Assembly: GCF_029871245.1 (NCBI RefSeq)
Contig: NZ_SSON01000039.1
Span: forward strand, 1 to 64,000
DNA length: 64,000 nucleotides
Direction of reading: 5' to 3'
Source: Pseudomonas sp. BN102
GTDB lineage: Bacteria > Pseudomonadota > Gammaproteobacteria > Pseudomonadales > Pseudomonadaceae
A program made the translations under genes and the position numbers. Positions 25,946 through 34,335 of this stretch are shown in pieces. How positions within the stretch are numbered: position 1 is the first letter of the stretch; the number at the start of each line of letters is the position of its first letter. The notes under the pieces are model-generated. The model made no database searches. It was not told the origin of the DNA and saw nothing but the letters and a program-made list of their open reading frames with translations.

Positions 25946-27180
25946 AGGTAGACCTGCTGATCATCGGCGCCGGCCCCGCCGGCATGGCCGCGGCCCTGGC
26001 TGCCGCCCCCAGCGGCGCACGCATCGCCGTGCTCGACGACAACCCGTCCCCCGGCGGGCAGATCTGGCGCGACGGGCCGCAAGTGAAGCTGCCCGACAAG
26101 GCCAGGCAACTGCGCCAGGCCCTCGCGGAAGCAGGCAATATCCAGGTGTTCAGCGGCACCCGCGTGGTCGCCGTTGCCGGCCGCAAACGGCTCCTGCTGG
26201 AGAATGCCGAGCGCGGCTGGCAGCTGGGGTATGACGCCCTGATCCTCTGCACCGGCGCCCGCGAACTGCTGCTGCCCTTCCCCGGCTGGACGCTTCCCGG
26301 CGTTACCGGGGCCGGCGGCTTGCAGGCGCTGATCAAGGGCGGCCTGTCGGTGGCGGGCGAACGCGTCGTAGTGGCCGGAAGCGGGCCCTTGCTGCTGGCC
26401 AGCGCGGCCACGGCCCGCGCCGCCGGCGCCACGCTGCTGCGCATCGCCGAACAGGCGCCGTGGACCGCCCTGGCCGGCTTTGCCGCGCGCCTGCCGCGCT
26501 GGCCCGGCAAGGTCGCGCAGGCGATCGGCCTGTTCGATACCCGCTACCGCCCATCCAGCCACGTGCTCGCCGCACTGGGCCGGGATCGCCTGGAAGCGGT
26601 GCGCCTTCGGCAGGGCGATCAGGTGCTGGAAGTCCCCTGCGACCGTCTCGCCTGTGGCTTCGGCCTGATCCCCAACATCCAGCTCGGTCAGGCCCTGGGT
26701 TGCCGCATCGAGCAACAAGCCATCGCCGTCGACGACTGGCAGGCCTGCAGCCTCGACGACCACTTCGCCGCCGGCGAATGCACCGGCTTCGGCGGCAGCG
26801 AGTTGGCCCTGGTCGAAGGTGCGATCGCCGGCCATGCGGCAGTCGGCCGGCGCGACCTGGCCCGCAAGCTCTGGCCCAGGCGGCGCCGCTGGCAGGCCTT
26901 CGCCAACACCCTGGCGCGCAGCTTCAGGCTCGACGCGAAACTCAAGGATCTGGCGCAGCCGGATACGCTGGTCTGCCGTTGCGAGGACGTGCCCTGGTCG
27001 GCCCTGGCGAATCGCCACGGCTGGACCGACGCCAAACTGCACAGCCGCTGCGGTATGGGCGCCTGCCAGGGCCGCGTGTGCGGCGCCGCCAGCCAGTTCC
27101 TGTTCGGCTGGGAACCGCCCGCACCACGACCGCCGCTGTCACCGGCGCGGATCGAAACGCTGCTGCAACTAGAGGAATGA
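25942..27180 (+). CDS. lhpE: D-hydroxyproline dehydrogenase, FAD/NAD(P)-type subunit with Fer2_BFD-like C-terminus
   Basis: 412 residues. N-terminal FAD fingerprint DLLIIGAGPAGMAAALAAAP and a second nucleotide-binding motif RVVVAGSGPLLLASAATARA near residue 140; the C-terminal region has VCRCEDVPW and CGMGACQGRVCG, the Cys pattern of a BFD-like [2Fe-2S] domain. Corresponds to HcnB/SoxA-like alpha subunits. The true start is ATG 25942, overlapping the small-subunit stop; the open frame reaching 25690 is out-of-frame overlap. Followed by a REP-like element before the regulator gene. Confidence 0.9.
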   Translation: MKVDLLIIGAGPAGMAAALAAAPSGARIAVLDDNPSPGGQIWRDGPQVKLPDKARQLRQALAEAGNIQVFSGTRVVAVAGRKRLLLENAERGWQLGYDALILCTGARELLLPFPGWTLPGVTGAGGLQALIKGGLSVAGERVVVAGSGPLLLASAATARAAGATLLRIAEQAPWTALAGFAARLPRWPGKVAQAIGLFDTRYRPSSHVLAALGRDRLEAVRLRQGDQVLEVPCDRLACGFGLIPNIQLGQALGCRIEQQAIAVDDWQACSLDDHFAAGECTGFGGSELALVEGAIAGHAAVGRRDLARKLWPRRRRWQAFANTLARSFRLDAKLKDLAQPDTLVCRCEDVPWSALANRHGWTDAKLHSRCGMGACQGRVCGAASQFLFGWEPPAPRPPLSPARIETLLQLEE

Positions 27181-27187
27181 ACACCCC

Positions 27188-27250
27188 GTAGGAGCGAGCA
27201 TGCTCGCGAAAGATTCGCGCCGCTCCAATCGCGAGCAAGCTCGCTCCTAC
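27188..27250. repeat. REP-like inverted repeat (gtaggagcgag family)
   Basis: Arms GTAGGAGCGAGCATGCTCGCGAA and its near complement ending CTCGCTCCTAC. Same family as 28091-28145 and the half unit near 61901-61921. The two copies flank the regulator gene. Confidence 0.8.
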
Positions 27251-27315
27251 AAAAGCCATTGAATTACGCCCCATCCGATCATTTACTGGCTGGGCATCCC
27301 ATCGGGAAAGACGCC

Positions 27316-28062
27316 ATGCACCTCGAACGCCTCCCCCTATCCCGCGACCTCCCCACCCTGCTCGCCAGCATCGAGCAGGTGGCGCCCTTGCTGGACGCCA
27401 TGCCCGGCGTGGTGTTCTTCATCAAGGACCCGCAGGCGCGCTATGTGCTGGTGAACCAGACCCTGGCGCAACGATGCGGGGTGAAGAGCAAGGACGCGCT
27501 GCTGGGACGCACTGCCGAGGACGTTTTCCCGACACGTTTCGGCCCCCACTACACCGAGCAGGACCGCCGCGTACTGGAAGGTGGCGACCCGCTGAACGAC
27601 CAGTTGGAACTGCACCTCTATCCGGGGCGCCAGGCCGGCTGGTGCCTGACCCACAAACTGGCGCTGCGTGACGAGCACCAGCGGGTAATCGGCATGGCGG
27701 GCATTTCCTATGACCTGCAGGCACCGCAGTCCAGCCACCCGGCCTACCAAAAGCTCGCCGCGGTGGACGCCCATATCCGCGAGCACTATGCCCAGCCCAT
27801 CAGCCTCGGCGAACTGACCGCCATCGCCGGGCTATCGGTGGCGCAGCTGGAGCGCCACTGCAAGCGTATCTTCCAGCTCACCCCGAGGCAGATGATCCAC
27901 AAGGCGCGCCTGGGCGCCGCCTCGCAACTGCTGGCGGGCGACCTGCCGATCACCGACATCGCCCTGTCCTGCGGCTACACCGACCACAGCGCCTTCAGCC
28001 GCCAGTTCAAGGCCCTCACCGGCCTCTCCCCCAGCCAGTACCGCGACAGCTGCCGCGCCTGA
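27316..28062 (+). CDS. lhpR: AraC-family regulator with PAS domain; probable hydroxyproline regulator
   Basis: 248 residues. Residues ~25-130 are a PAS sensor (LDAMPGVVFFIKDPQARYVL, DVFPTRFGPHYTEQDRRVLE) and the last ~100 residues an AraC HTH (ITDIALSCGYTDHSAFSRQF). A PAS-AraC architecture is what I recall for LhpR (PA1261) of P. aeruginosa; the symbol rests on that and on context. The ATG at 27316 is preferred because GGGAAAG lies upstream; a TTG at 27259 is the alternative. It stands between the epimerase and ABC operons, both preceded by the same conserved block. Confidence 0.82.
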   Translation: MHLERLPLSRDLPTLLASIEQVAPLLDAMPGVVFFIKDPQARYVLVNQTLAQRCGVKSKDALLGRTAEDVFPTRFGPHYTEQDRRVLEGGDPLNDQLELHLYPGRQAGWCLTHKLALRDEHQRVIGMAGISYDLQAPQSSHPAYQKLAAVDAHIREHYAQPISLGELTAIAGLSVAQLERHCKRIFQLTPRQMIHKARLGAASQLLAGDLPITDIALSCGYTDHSAFSRQFKALTGLSPSQYRDSCRA

Positions 28063-28090
28063 CCCACCCACCCGGTGTGAACGCATTCTT

Positions 28091-28145
28091 GTAGGAGCGA
28101 GCTTGCTCGCGAACGGGCGACCTTCGCGAGCAAGCTCGCTCCTAC
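28091..28145. repeat. REP-like inverted repeat (gtaggagcgag family), second copy
   Basis: GTAGGAGCGAGCTTGCTCGCGAA and TTCGCGAGCAAGCTCGCTCCTAC as near-perfect arms. A fragment of the other family (GCGAATTCATTCGCGAAAGG, 28167-28190 region) follows. These occupy much of the 360-base gap between the regulator and the ABC binding-protein gene. Confidence 0.8.
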
Positions 28146-28250
28146 GAGTCCGTAGCCCGCCTTTCTCCTGTGGCAGCGAATTCATTCGCGAAAGGCCGTC
28201 CGGCCTCGCCCTGACGATACGCACCGCACTGTGGCCCTCAACCTGACTAT

Positions 28251-28335
28251 GCCGATTTCGTCATGACCCCGGAGGAAATCCATCAAGCCTCCCCGGGCCC
28301 TGCGGCGCGAATCTTGACCTGTCGATTCCACAGCA
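28251..28335 (+). promoter_or_regulatory. Hydroxyproline promoter/operator block, copy B
   Basis: Near-duplicate of 23556-23639 (see that entry for shared blocks), ending 87 bases before the binding-protein start. TTGACC at 28313 is a possible -35 within the conserved block. Confidence 0.65.
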
Positions 28336-28422
28336 GGAACAGCGCCGAAAACCCAACTCCGCAGCTACGCAACGTCCCGGCCCGGCCGCGTCGCCAGGCC
28401 CCAAACCAGCATCGAGGCCCAT

Positions 28423-29238
28423 ATGAACAACAAGAAAGCCATCACCCTAGCCCTCTCCGCTGTACTGAGCGCCGCCCTGGCCCACAACGCCCAGGCCGAC
28501 AAGCTCGACGACATCATCGAGTCGGGCAAACTCCGCTGTGCCGTCACCCTCGACTTCCCGCCCATGGGTTCGCGCGATGCGCAGAACAACCCGGTCGGTT
28601 TCGACGTCGACTACTGCAACGACCTGGCTAAGGTCCTCGGCGTCAGCGCCGAAGTGGTGGAGACCCCCTTCCCGGACCGCATCCCGGCACTGGTTTCCGG
28701 CCGCGCAGACGTCATAGTCGCCTCCACCTCCGATACCCTCGAGCGCGCCAAGACAGTGGGCATGACTGTGCCCTACTTCGCCTTCCAGATGGTCGTGCTG
28801 ACCCGCGACGACACTGGCATCAACCAGTACCAGGACATCAAGGGCCGGCCGGTGGGCAATACCAGCGGCACCTATGAAGCGATCGCCCTGGAGAAGGATG
28901 TGAAGTCCTGGGGGACCGGCAGCTTCCGCGCCTACCAGACCCAGAACGACACCATCCTCGCCGTCTCCCAGGGCCACATCGATGCCACGGTGGTGACCAA
29001 CACCGTCGCCGCCTCGACCCTCAAGTCCGGCAAGTACAAGGGCCTGAAAGTGGCGGGCGACGCGCCCTACGTCATCGACTACGTATCGCTCGCAGCCAGG
29101 CGCGACGAGTTCGGCCTGATCAACTACCTCAACCTCTTCGTCAACCAGCAGGTGCGCACTGGCCGCTATGCAGAGCTGTACTCGAAATGGGTCGGCGGCA
29201 AGCCGGTGGAACTGACCGTACCCCACGTGTACTACTGA
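28423..29238 (+). CDS. Periplasmic amino-acid-binding protein of the hydroxyproline ABC importer
   Basis: 271 residues. Signal peptide with cleavage near HNAQA-DKL; then a family-3 solute-binding fold: IIESGKLRCAVTLDFPPMG, PVGFDVDYCNDLAKVLGV, and FPDRIPALVSGRADVIVAST. It would capture hydroxyproline in the periplasm for the two permeases and ATPase encoded downstream. First gene after promoter block B. Confidence 0.92.
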   Translation: MNNKKAITLALSAVLSAALAHNAQADKLDDIIESGKLRCAVTLDFPPMGSRDAQNNPVGFDVDYCNDLAKVLGVSAEVVETPFPDRIPALVSGRADVIVASTSDTLERAKTVGMTVPYFAFQMVVLTRDDTGINQYQDIKGRPVGNTSGTYEAIALEKDVKSWGTGSFRAYQTQNDTILAVSQGHIDATVVTNTVAASTLKSGKYKGLKVAGDAPYVIDYVSLAARRDEFGLINYLNLFVNQQVRTGRYAELYSKWVGGKPVELTVPHVYY

Positions 29239-29250
29239 CGGCCGACGCAG

Positions 29251-31026
29251 ATGTCTTCCATGCAACCCACACTGCAAGTCGCCGCCCCGCTGTGCGGACG
29301 CGGCCTGGTCGGAGGCAGGGCGCAAGGCGCCCTGCTGAAGGCCGATATCGGGCTGAGTTTCTGGGGCGGGGTGGACCCCTTCAGCGGCGAGGTGATCGAC
29401 CGCCATCATCCCTTGAGCGGCCGGATGCTCGCCGGGCAGGTGCTGGCGATCCCCAGCGGACGAGGCTCCTGCACCGGCAGCAGTGTGCTGCTGGAGCTGA
29501 TCCTCAACGGTCATGCCCCTGCGGCGCTGCTCCTGGCCGAGCCTGACGAAATCCTCACGCTCGGCGTACTGGTGGCCGAGATCATGTTCGGCCGCTCACT
29601 GCCGGTGGTTTGCCTGGGTCAGGATGGCTTCGCCCGGCTTGCCGGTGCCAAGGCCGCGCGCATCGAGGACGGCCGCATCGAGTTGTTCGACAGCCTGCCC
29701 ACCGACGCCTGGACGGCCGAGAGCGAGGTTCGCAGCCTCGCCACCGGTAGCGATCTGAAGCTGGATGAGCGTGACCGGGAGATGCTCGAAGGACGCCATG
29801 GCAAGGCCACGGAAGTGGCGATGCGCATTCTCCTGCGCATCGCCGAACTGCAGGGTGCGCGCGAGCTGGTGGACGTCACCCAGGCGCACATCGACGGCTG
29901 CATCTACACCGGCCCTGCGAGCCTGCGCTTCGCCCGCCGCCTGGTGGAATGGGGCGCGCGGGTGCACGTGCCGACCACCCTCAATTCGATTTCGGTGGAC
30001 AAGCGCCGCTGGCGCGAACAGGGCATCGACGCCGAACTCGGCGAGCCGGCGAGCGCGCTCGGCGACGCCTACCTGGAGATGGGTGCGCAAACCAGCTTCA
30101 CCTGTGCGCCCTACCTGCTCGACAGCGCTCCGCGGCGTGGCGAGCAGGTGGTCTGGGCCGAGTCCAATGCCGTGGTGTACGCCAACAGCGTGCTCGGCGC
30201 GCGGACCCTGAAGTACCCCGACTACCTCGATATCTGCATCGCCATCACCGGCCGCGCGCCGCGGGTGGGCAGCCACAGCGACGAGGGTCGCCGCGCCACG
30301 CTGTGCATCGAGGTGACGCCACCGGAAGGCTTCGACGATGCCTTCTACCCGTTGCTCGGCTACCACGTGGGCCTGCTGTGTGGCAGCGAGATTCCGGTGG
30401 TCTGCGGACTCGAACGCGCAGCACCCGACCTCGACGACCTCAAGGCGTTCGGCGCCGCCTTCGCGACGACATCGGCCGCCCCGATGTTTCACATCGCCGG
30501 CGTCACACCCGAAGCCCCCGACGCCGCACAGGCACTCGGCAACTTGCCCGCGCGGCGCAGCCTGCGCGTGGTGCCGGCCGACCTGGCGCGCACCTGGCGC
30601 GAACTGGACCGCGCGCCGGAAGCCGAGGTGCAGCTGGTCTCGCTGGGCAACCCGCACTTCTCCTTCAGCGAATGCGCACGCCTGGCCGAACTCTGCGTCG
30701 GCCGCCGCAAGCATCCAGGTACCGCGCTGGTGATCACCCTCGGCCGCGCCATCCACGAGCGCGCCCTTGATGCGGGGTACGTGGCGACGCTGGAAGCCTT
30801 CGGCGCGCAGTTCGTCACCGACACCTGCTGGTGCATGCTCGGCGAACCGGTGCTGCCGCCGGCGACCCGCACGCTGATGACCAACTCCGGCAAGTACGCG
30901 CACTACGCGCCCGGGCTGGTGGGTCGCCAGGTACATTTCGGCAGTCTTGCCGCCTGCGTCGACACCGCCTGCAGCGGCCGCAGCGCAGGGCTCCTGCCGG
31001 CCTGGCTGAACGAAGGGGGGCACTGA
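29251..31026 (+). CDS. Aconitase X, fused type: probable cis-3-hydroxy-L-proline dehydratase
   Basis: 591 residues. Residues ~10-140 match the small swivelling (DUF126) domain, with GRGSCTGSSVLLELILNG; residues ~165-590 match the large DUF521 domain (VDVTQAHIDGCIYTGPASL, TNSGKYAHYAPGLVGRQVHF). In many species these are two proteins; here they are one chain. AcnX members carry an Fe-S cluster and several were shown to dehydrate cis-3-hydroxy-L-proline to 1-pyrroline-2-carboxylate. Placement inside the importer operon, with an imine reductase nearby (39380-40387), supports that role. It may be translated from ATG 29251 or 29260. Confidence 0.87.
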   Translation: MSSMQPTLQVAAPLCGRGLVGGRAQGALLKADIGLSFWGGVDPFSGEVIDRHHPLSGRMLAGQVLAIPSGRGSCTGSSVLLELILNGHAPAALLLAEPDEILTLGVLVAEIMFGRSLPVVCLGQDGFARLAGAKAARIEDGRIELFDSLPTDAWTAESEVRSLATGSDLKLDERDREMLEGRHGKATEVAMRILLRIAELQGARELVDVTQAHIDGCIYTGPASLRFARRLVEWGARVHVPTTLNSISVDKRRWREQGIDAELGEPASALGDAYLEMGAQTSFTCAPYLLDSAPRRGEQVVWAESNAVVYANSVLGARTLKYPDYLDICIAITGRAPRVGSHSDEGRRATLCIEVTPPEGFDDAFYPLLGYHVGLLCGSEIPVVCGLERAAPDLDDLKAFGAAFATTSAAPMFHIAGVTPEAPDAAQALGNLPARRSLRVVPADLARTWRELDRAPEAEVQLVSLGNPHFSFSECARLAELCVGRRKHPGTALVITLGRAIHERALDAGYVATLEAFGAQFVTDTCWCMLGEPVLPPATRTLMTNSGKYAHYAPGLVGRQVHFGSLAACVDTACSGRSAGLLPAWLNEGGH

Positions 31027-31027
31027 C

Positions 31028-31693
31028 ATGTTCGACTACAGCTTCCACTGGCGCGCGGCCTTCAAGGCGCTGCCGGACATGCTCGCCGGCGCCTGGGTGA
31101 CCCTGGAAACCGCCGCGCTGTCGATGGTCCTCGGCGTCATCATCGCGCTGCTGCTGACCGTCATGCGGCAGATGCAGAACCCACTGCTGCGCGGCTTCGC
31201 CACCACCTGGGTGTCCATCGCACGGAACACGCCGTCGCTTTTCCAGGTGTACATCCTCTACTTCGGCCTTGGCTCCTTCGGTCTGCACGTCAGCTCCTGG
31301 GTCGCATTGCTCGCCGGGATCACTTTCAACAACGCCGGCTATCTCGCGGAGAACTTCCGCGGCGGCCTCAAGGCCGTTCCGGACACTCAGATGCGCGCCG
31401 CCCGCTCGCTGGGCATGAGCGCCTTCCAGGCGTACCGCCTGATCGTCATCCCGCAGCTGCTGCGCATCGTCTTCTATCCGCTGAGCAACCAGATGGTCTG
31501 GGCGGTGCTGATGACCTCGCTGGGGGTGATCGTCGGGCTCAACAACGACCTCACCGGAGTCACTCAGGACTTCAACGTCAGGACCTTCCGCACCTTCGAG
31601 TTCTTCGCACTGGCGGCGGTGCTCTACTACCTGATCGCCAAGGTCATCGTCCTCGCCGCCCGCATCCTGGGCTGGCGGCTGTTCCGCTACTAA
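31028..31693 (+). CDS. Polar amino-acid ABC transporter permease 1
   Basis: 221 residues, about five helices. HisM/GlnP family: GAWVTLETAALSMVLGVIIA, then ARNTPSLFQVYILYFGL, and the ATPase-contacting EAA-like loop RAARSLGMSAFQAYRLIVIP. Begins one base after the aconitase X stop, so it depends on that gene for translation. Partners with permease 2 and the ATPase. Confidence 0.93.
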   Translation: MFDYSFHWRAAFKALPDMLAGAWVTLETAALSMVLGVIIALLLTVMRQMQNPLLRGFATTWVSIARNTPSLFQVYILYFGLGSFGLHVSSWVALLAGITFNNAGYLAENFRGGLKAVPDTQMRAARSLGMSAFQAYRLIVIPQLLRIVFYPLSNQMVWAVLMTSLGVIVGLNNDLTGVTQDFNVRTFRTFEFFALAAVLYYLIAKVIVLAARILGWRLFRY

Positions 31694-31705
31694 GGAGGAC
31701 CGGTC

Positions 31706-32356
31706 ATGTTTTCCACCAGTTTCACCGCCAACGACCTGCAGTTCCTCATGCAGGGCGCCTGGGTCACCCTCAAGCTGACCGCCTGGGCGATGCTCATCGG
31801 CACTTTCGCCGGCATCCTCTTCGGCCTGCTGCGCGCCGCCCTGCCGCGTGCCACACACCCTCTGGCCTGGTTGCTGGACATCTTCCGCAGCGTGCCGCTG
31901 CTGATCCAGTTCGTGCTGTTCAACGCCATGAAGAGCATCGCCGGACTCGACTGGAGCGCCTTCACCGTCGGCTGCATCGTGCTCGGCATCTACGCCGCGG
32001 CGTTCTGCACCGAGATCGTCCGCAGCGGCGTCCTCGCCGTGTCGCCGAGCCTGCGCCGCGCCAGCCGCTCGCTGGGCATGAGCTACTGGCAGGACCTGCG
32101 CTACGTGGCCCTGCCACTGGCCGCCCGCGTGGCCTTCCCCGGTTGGCTGAACCTGGTGCTGTCGGTGATGAAGGACACCGCGCTGGTGATGTGGATCGGC
32201 ATCGTCGAACTGTTGCGCGCCTCGCAGACCATCGTCACGCGCATCCAGGAGCCGCTGCTGGTGCTGTGCATCGCAGGCCTCATCTATTACCTCATGAGCT
32301 GGGTCGTGGCGCGTCTGGGCGTGCGGCTGGAAAAAAGGTGGCAGGAAAATGATTGA
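31706..32356 (+). CDS. Polar amino-acid ABC transporter permease 2
   Basis: 216 residues, five or so helices. Same family as permease 1: GAWVTLKLTAWAMLIGTFAG, FRSVPLLIQFVLFN, and loop RRASRSLGMSYWQDLRYVAL. Strong AAGGAGG site upstream. Its end overlaps the ATPase gene by 8 bases. Confidence 0.93.
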   Translation: MFSTSFTANDLQFLMQGAWVTLKLTAWAMLIGTFAGILFGLLRAALPRATHPLAWLLDIFRSVPLLIQFVLFNAMKSIAGLDWSAFTVGCIVLGIYAAAFCTEIVRSGVLAVSPSLRRASRSLGMSYWQDLRYVALPLAARVAFPGWLNLVLSVMKDTALVMWIGIVELLRASQTIVTRIQEPLLVLCIAGLIYYLMSWVVARLGVRLEKRWQEND

Positions 32357-33071
32357 AATCGACAACGTGCACAAATCCTACGGCGACCTCGAAGTGGTCA
32401 AGGGCGTGAGCCTGAGCGTGAACAAGGGCGAGGTCGTGTCGATCATCGGCGGTTCGGGTTCGGGCAAGTCGACCCTGCTGATGTGCATCAATGGTCTGGA
32501 GGCGATCCAGAAAGGCAACATCCGCGTCGACGGCACCGAGGTGCATGGCAAGGACACCGACCTCAACCGCCTGCGGCAGAAGATCGGCATCGTCTTCCAG
32601 CAGTGGAACGCCTTCCCGCACCTGACCGTGCTGGAGAACGTGATGCTCGCCCCGCGCAAGGTCCTCGGCAGGAACAAGCAGGACGCCGAGGAGATGGCGG
32701 TCCGGCAACTCACCCACGTGGGCCTGGGCGACAAGCTCAAGGTGTTTCCGAACAAGCTTTCCGGCGGCCAGCAGCAGCGCATGGCGATCGCCCGCGCCCT
32801 GGCCATGTCACCCGACTACATGCTGTTCGACGAAGCCACCTCCGCACTGGACCCACAGCTGGTGGGCGAGGTGCTGGACACCATGCGCATGCTCGCCGAA
32901 GACGGCATGACCATGGTGCTGGTGACTCACGAGATCCGCTTCGCCCGCGACGTCTCCGACCGAGTGGCCTTTTTCCGCGACGGCAAGGTCCACGAGATAG
33001 GCCCGCCGGATCAGGTGATCGGCCAGCCGCAGAAGGCGGAAACCGCCGACTTCCTCAAGTCGGTGCTTTAG
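32349..33071 (+). CDS. Polar amino-acid ABC transporter ATP-binding protein
   Basis: 240 residues. Walker A GGSGSGKST, Q-loop QQWNAFPHLTVLENVML, signature LSGGQQQRMAIARAL, Walker B YMLFDEATSALD and switch histidine VLVTHE are all intact. GlnQ/HisP family. It energises uptake of hydroxyproline (by context) with the binding protein and two permeases. Confidence 0.95.
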   Translation: MIEIDNVHKSYGDLEVVKGVSLSVNKGEVVSIIGGSGSGKSTLLMCINGLEAIQKGNIRVDGTEVHGKDTDLNRLRQKIGIVFQQWNAFPHLTVLENVMLAPRKVLGRNKQDAEEMAVRQLTHVGLGDKLKVFPNKLSGGQQQRMAIARALAMSPDYMLFDEATSALDPQLVGEVLDTMRMLAEDGMTMVLVTHEIRFARDVSDRVAFFRDGKVHEIGPPDQVIGQPQKAETADFLKSVL

Positions 33072-33081
33072 CGCGACCTCC

Positions 33082-33105
33082 ACCCTCTCCCTTCAGGGAG
33101 AGGGG
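33082..33105. repeat. Inverted repeat ccctctccc / gggagaggg
   Basis: ACCCTCTCCC-ttca-GGGAGAGGGG palindrome between the ATPase and dehydratase genes. Related units occur at 35263-35381. As an RNA hairpin it could partly insulate the next gene. Confidence 0.65.
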
Positions 33106-33152
33106 CCGGGAGAGCGAACGGGCCCACGCAAGATCATCAGGAGAGATCATCC

Positions 33153-34202
33153 ATGCGCTCGAGCAAGATCATCCACATCGTCAGCTGCCACGCCGAGGGC
33201 GAGGTGGGCGACGTGATAGTCGGCGGCGTCGCCCCGCCACCCGGCGCGACCCTCTGGGAACAATCACGCTGGATCGCCCGCGACGAGACGCTGCGCAACT
33301 TCGTCCTCAACGAACCGCGCGGCGGCCTGTTCCGCCACGTCAACCTGCTGGTGCCGGCCAGGGACCCGCGGGCGCAGATGGCCTGGATCATCATGGAGCC
33401 GGCCGATACCCCGCCCATGTCCGGCTCCAATTCGCTGTGCGTCGCCACCGTGCTGCTGGACAGCGGCATCCTGCCGATGACCGAACCGCAGACCCGCCTG
33501 GCGCTGGAAGCTCCCGGCGGGCTGATCGAAGTCATTGCCGATTGCCGCGACGGCAAGGCCGAGCGCGTGACGGTGCACAACGTGCCCTCCTTCGCCGACC
33601 GGCTGGACGCCTGGATCGAAGTGGAAGGCCTCGGCGCGCTGCAGGTGGATACCGCCTATGGCGGCGACAGCTTCGTGATCGCCGATGCCAAGAAACTGGG
33701 CTTCGCCCTGACCGCCGATGAAGCCGCCGACCTGGTGGCCACCGGGCTGAAGATCACCCGAGCAGCCAACGAGCAGCTGGGCTTCGTCCACCCGACCAAT
33801 CCGGATTGGGACCACATTTCCTTCTGCCAGATCGCCGCGCCGGTGAGCCGCGAGGGTGGTATCGCCAGCGCCGCCAACGCCGTGGTCATCCGCCCGGGCA
33901 AGATCGACCGCTCTCCCTGCGGCACCGGTTGCTCGGCGCGCATGGCGGTGCTCCACGCCAAGGGCCAGCTGCAACCGGGCGAAGCCTTCGTCGGCCGGTC
34001 CATCATCGGCTCGCAATTCCACTGCCGGATCGAAGCGCTGACCGAGGTCGCCGGGCGCCCGGCGATCATCCCCAGCATCAGCGGGCGCGCCTGGATCACC
34101 GGCACTCACCAGCACCTGCTCGACCCCGGCGATCCCTGGCCAGGCGGCTATCGGCTCTCCGACACCTGGCCACTGGGTCCGGAGGGTAGTGCCATGCAGT
34201 AG
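33153..34202 (+). CDS. Proline-racemase-family enzyme with Ser/Cys active site: probable 3- or 4-hydroxyproline dehydratase/epimerase
   Basis: 349 residues. Same fold as the epimerase at 23653 but the first catalytic cysteine is serine: MSGSNSLC (Ser90) where LhpA has MCGHGT, while [10 protein letters not shown] (Cys256) is kept. Proline-racemase-family members with substituted catalytic pairs include trans-3-hydroxy-L-proline dehydratases and alternative hydroxyproline epimerases. In this island a trans-3-Hyp dehydratase making 1-pyrroline-2-carboxylate is likely, but epimerase activity on 3- or 4-Hyp cannot be excluded. AGGAGA precedes the ATG. Confidence 0.82.
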   Translation: MRSSKIIHIVSCHAEGEVGDVIVGGVAPPPGATLWEQSRWIARDETLRNFVLNEPRGGLFRHVNLLVPARDPRAQMAWIIMEPADTPPMSGSNSLCVATVLLDSGILPMTEPQTRLALEAPGGLIEVIADCRDGKAERVTVHNVPSFADRLDAWIEVEGLGALQVDTAYGGDSFVIADAKKLGFALTADEAADLVATGLKITRAANEQLGFVHPTNPDWDHISFCQIAAPVSREGGIASAANAVVIRPGKIDRSPCGTGCSARMAVLHAKGQLQPGEAFVGRSIIGSQFHCRIEALTEVAGRPAIIPSISGRAWITGTHQHLLDPGDPWPGGYRLSDTWPLGPEGSAMQ

Positions 34203-34335
34203 CGGCCCCTCCCCCAACAGCCACTGAGTCACCCCGAATCCACCACGGTGCCCGCCCCGGCGAGCGCGAACGGCCCCGGCTTGCCCGCGATTCTTTCCGG
34301 CGAGCCGGGGGCCACCCATCGAAATGGAGTTACCC

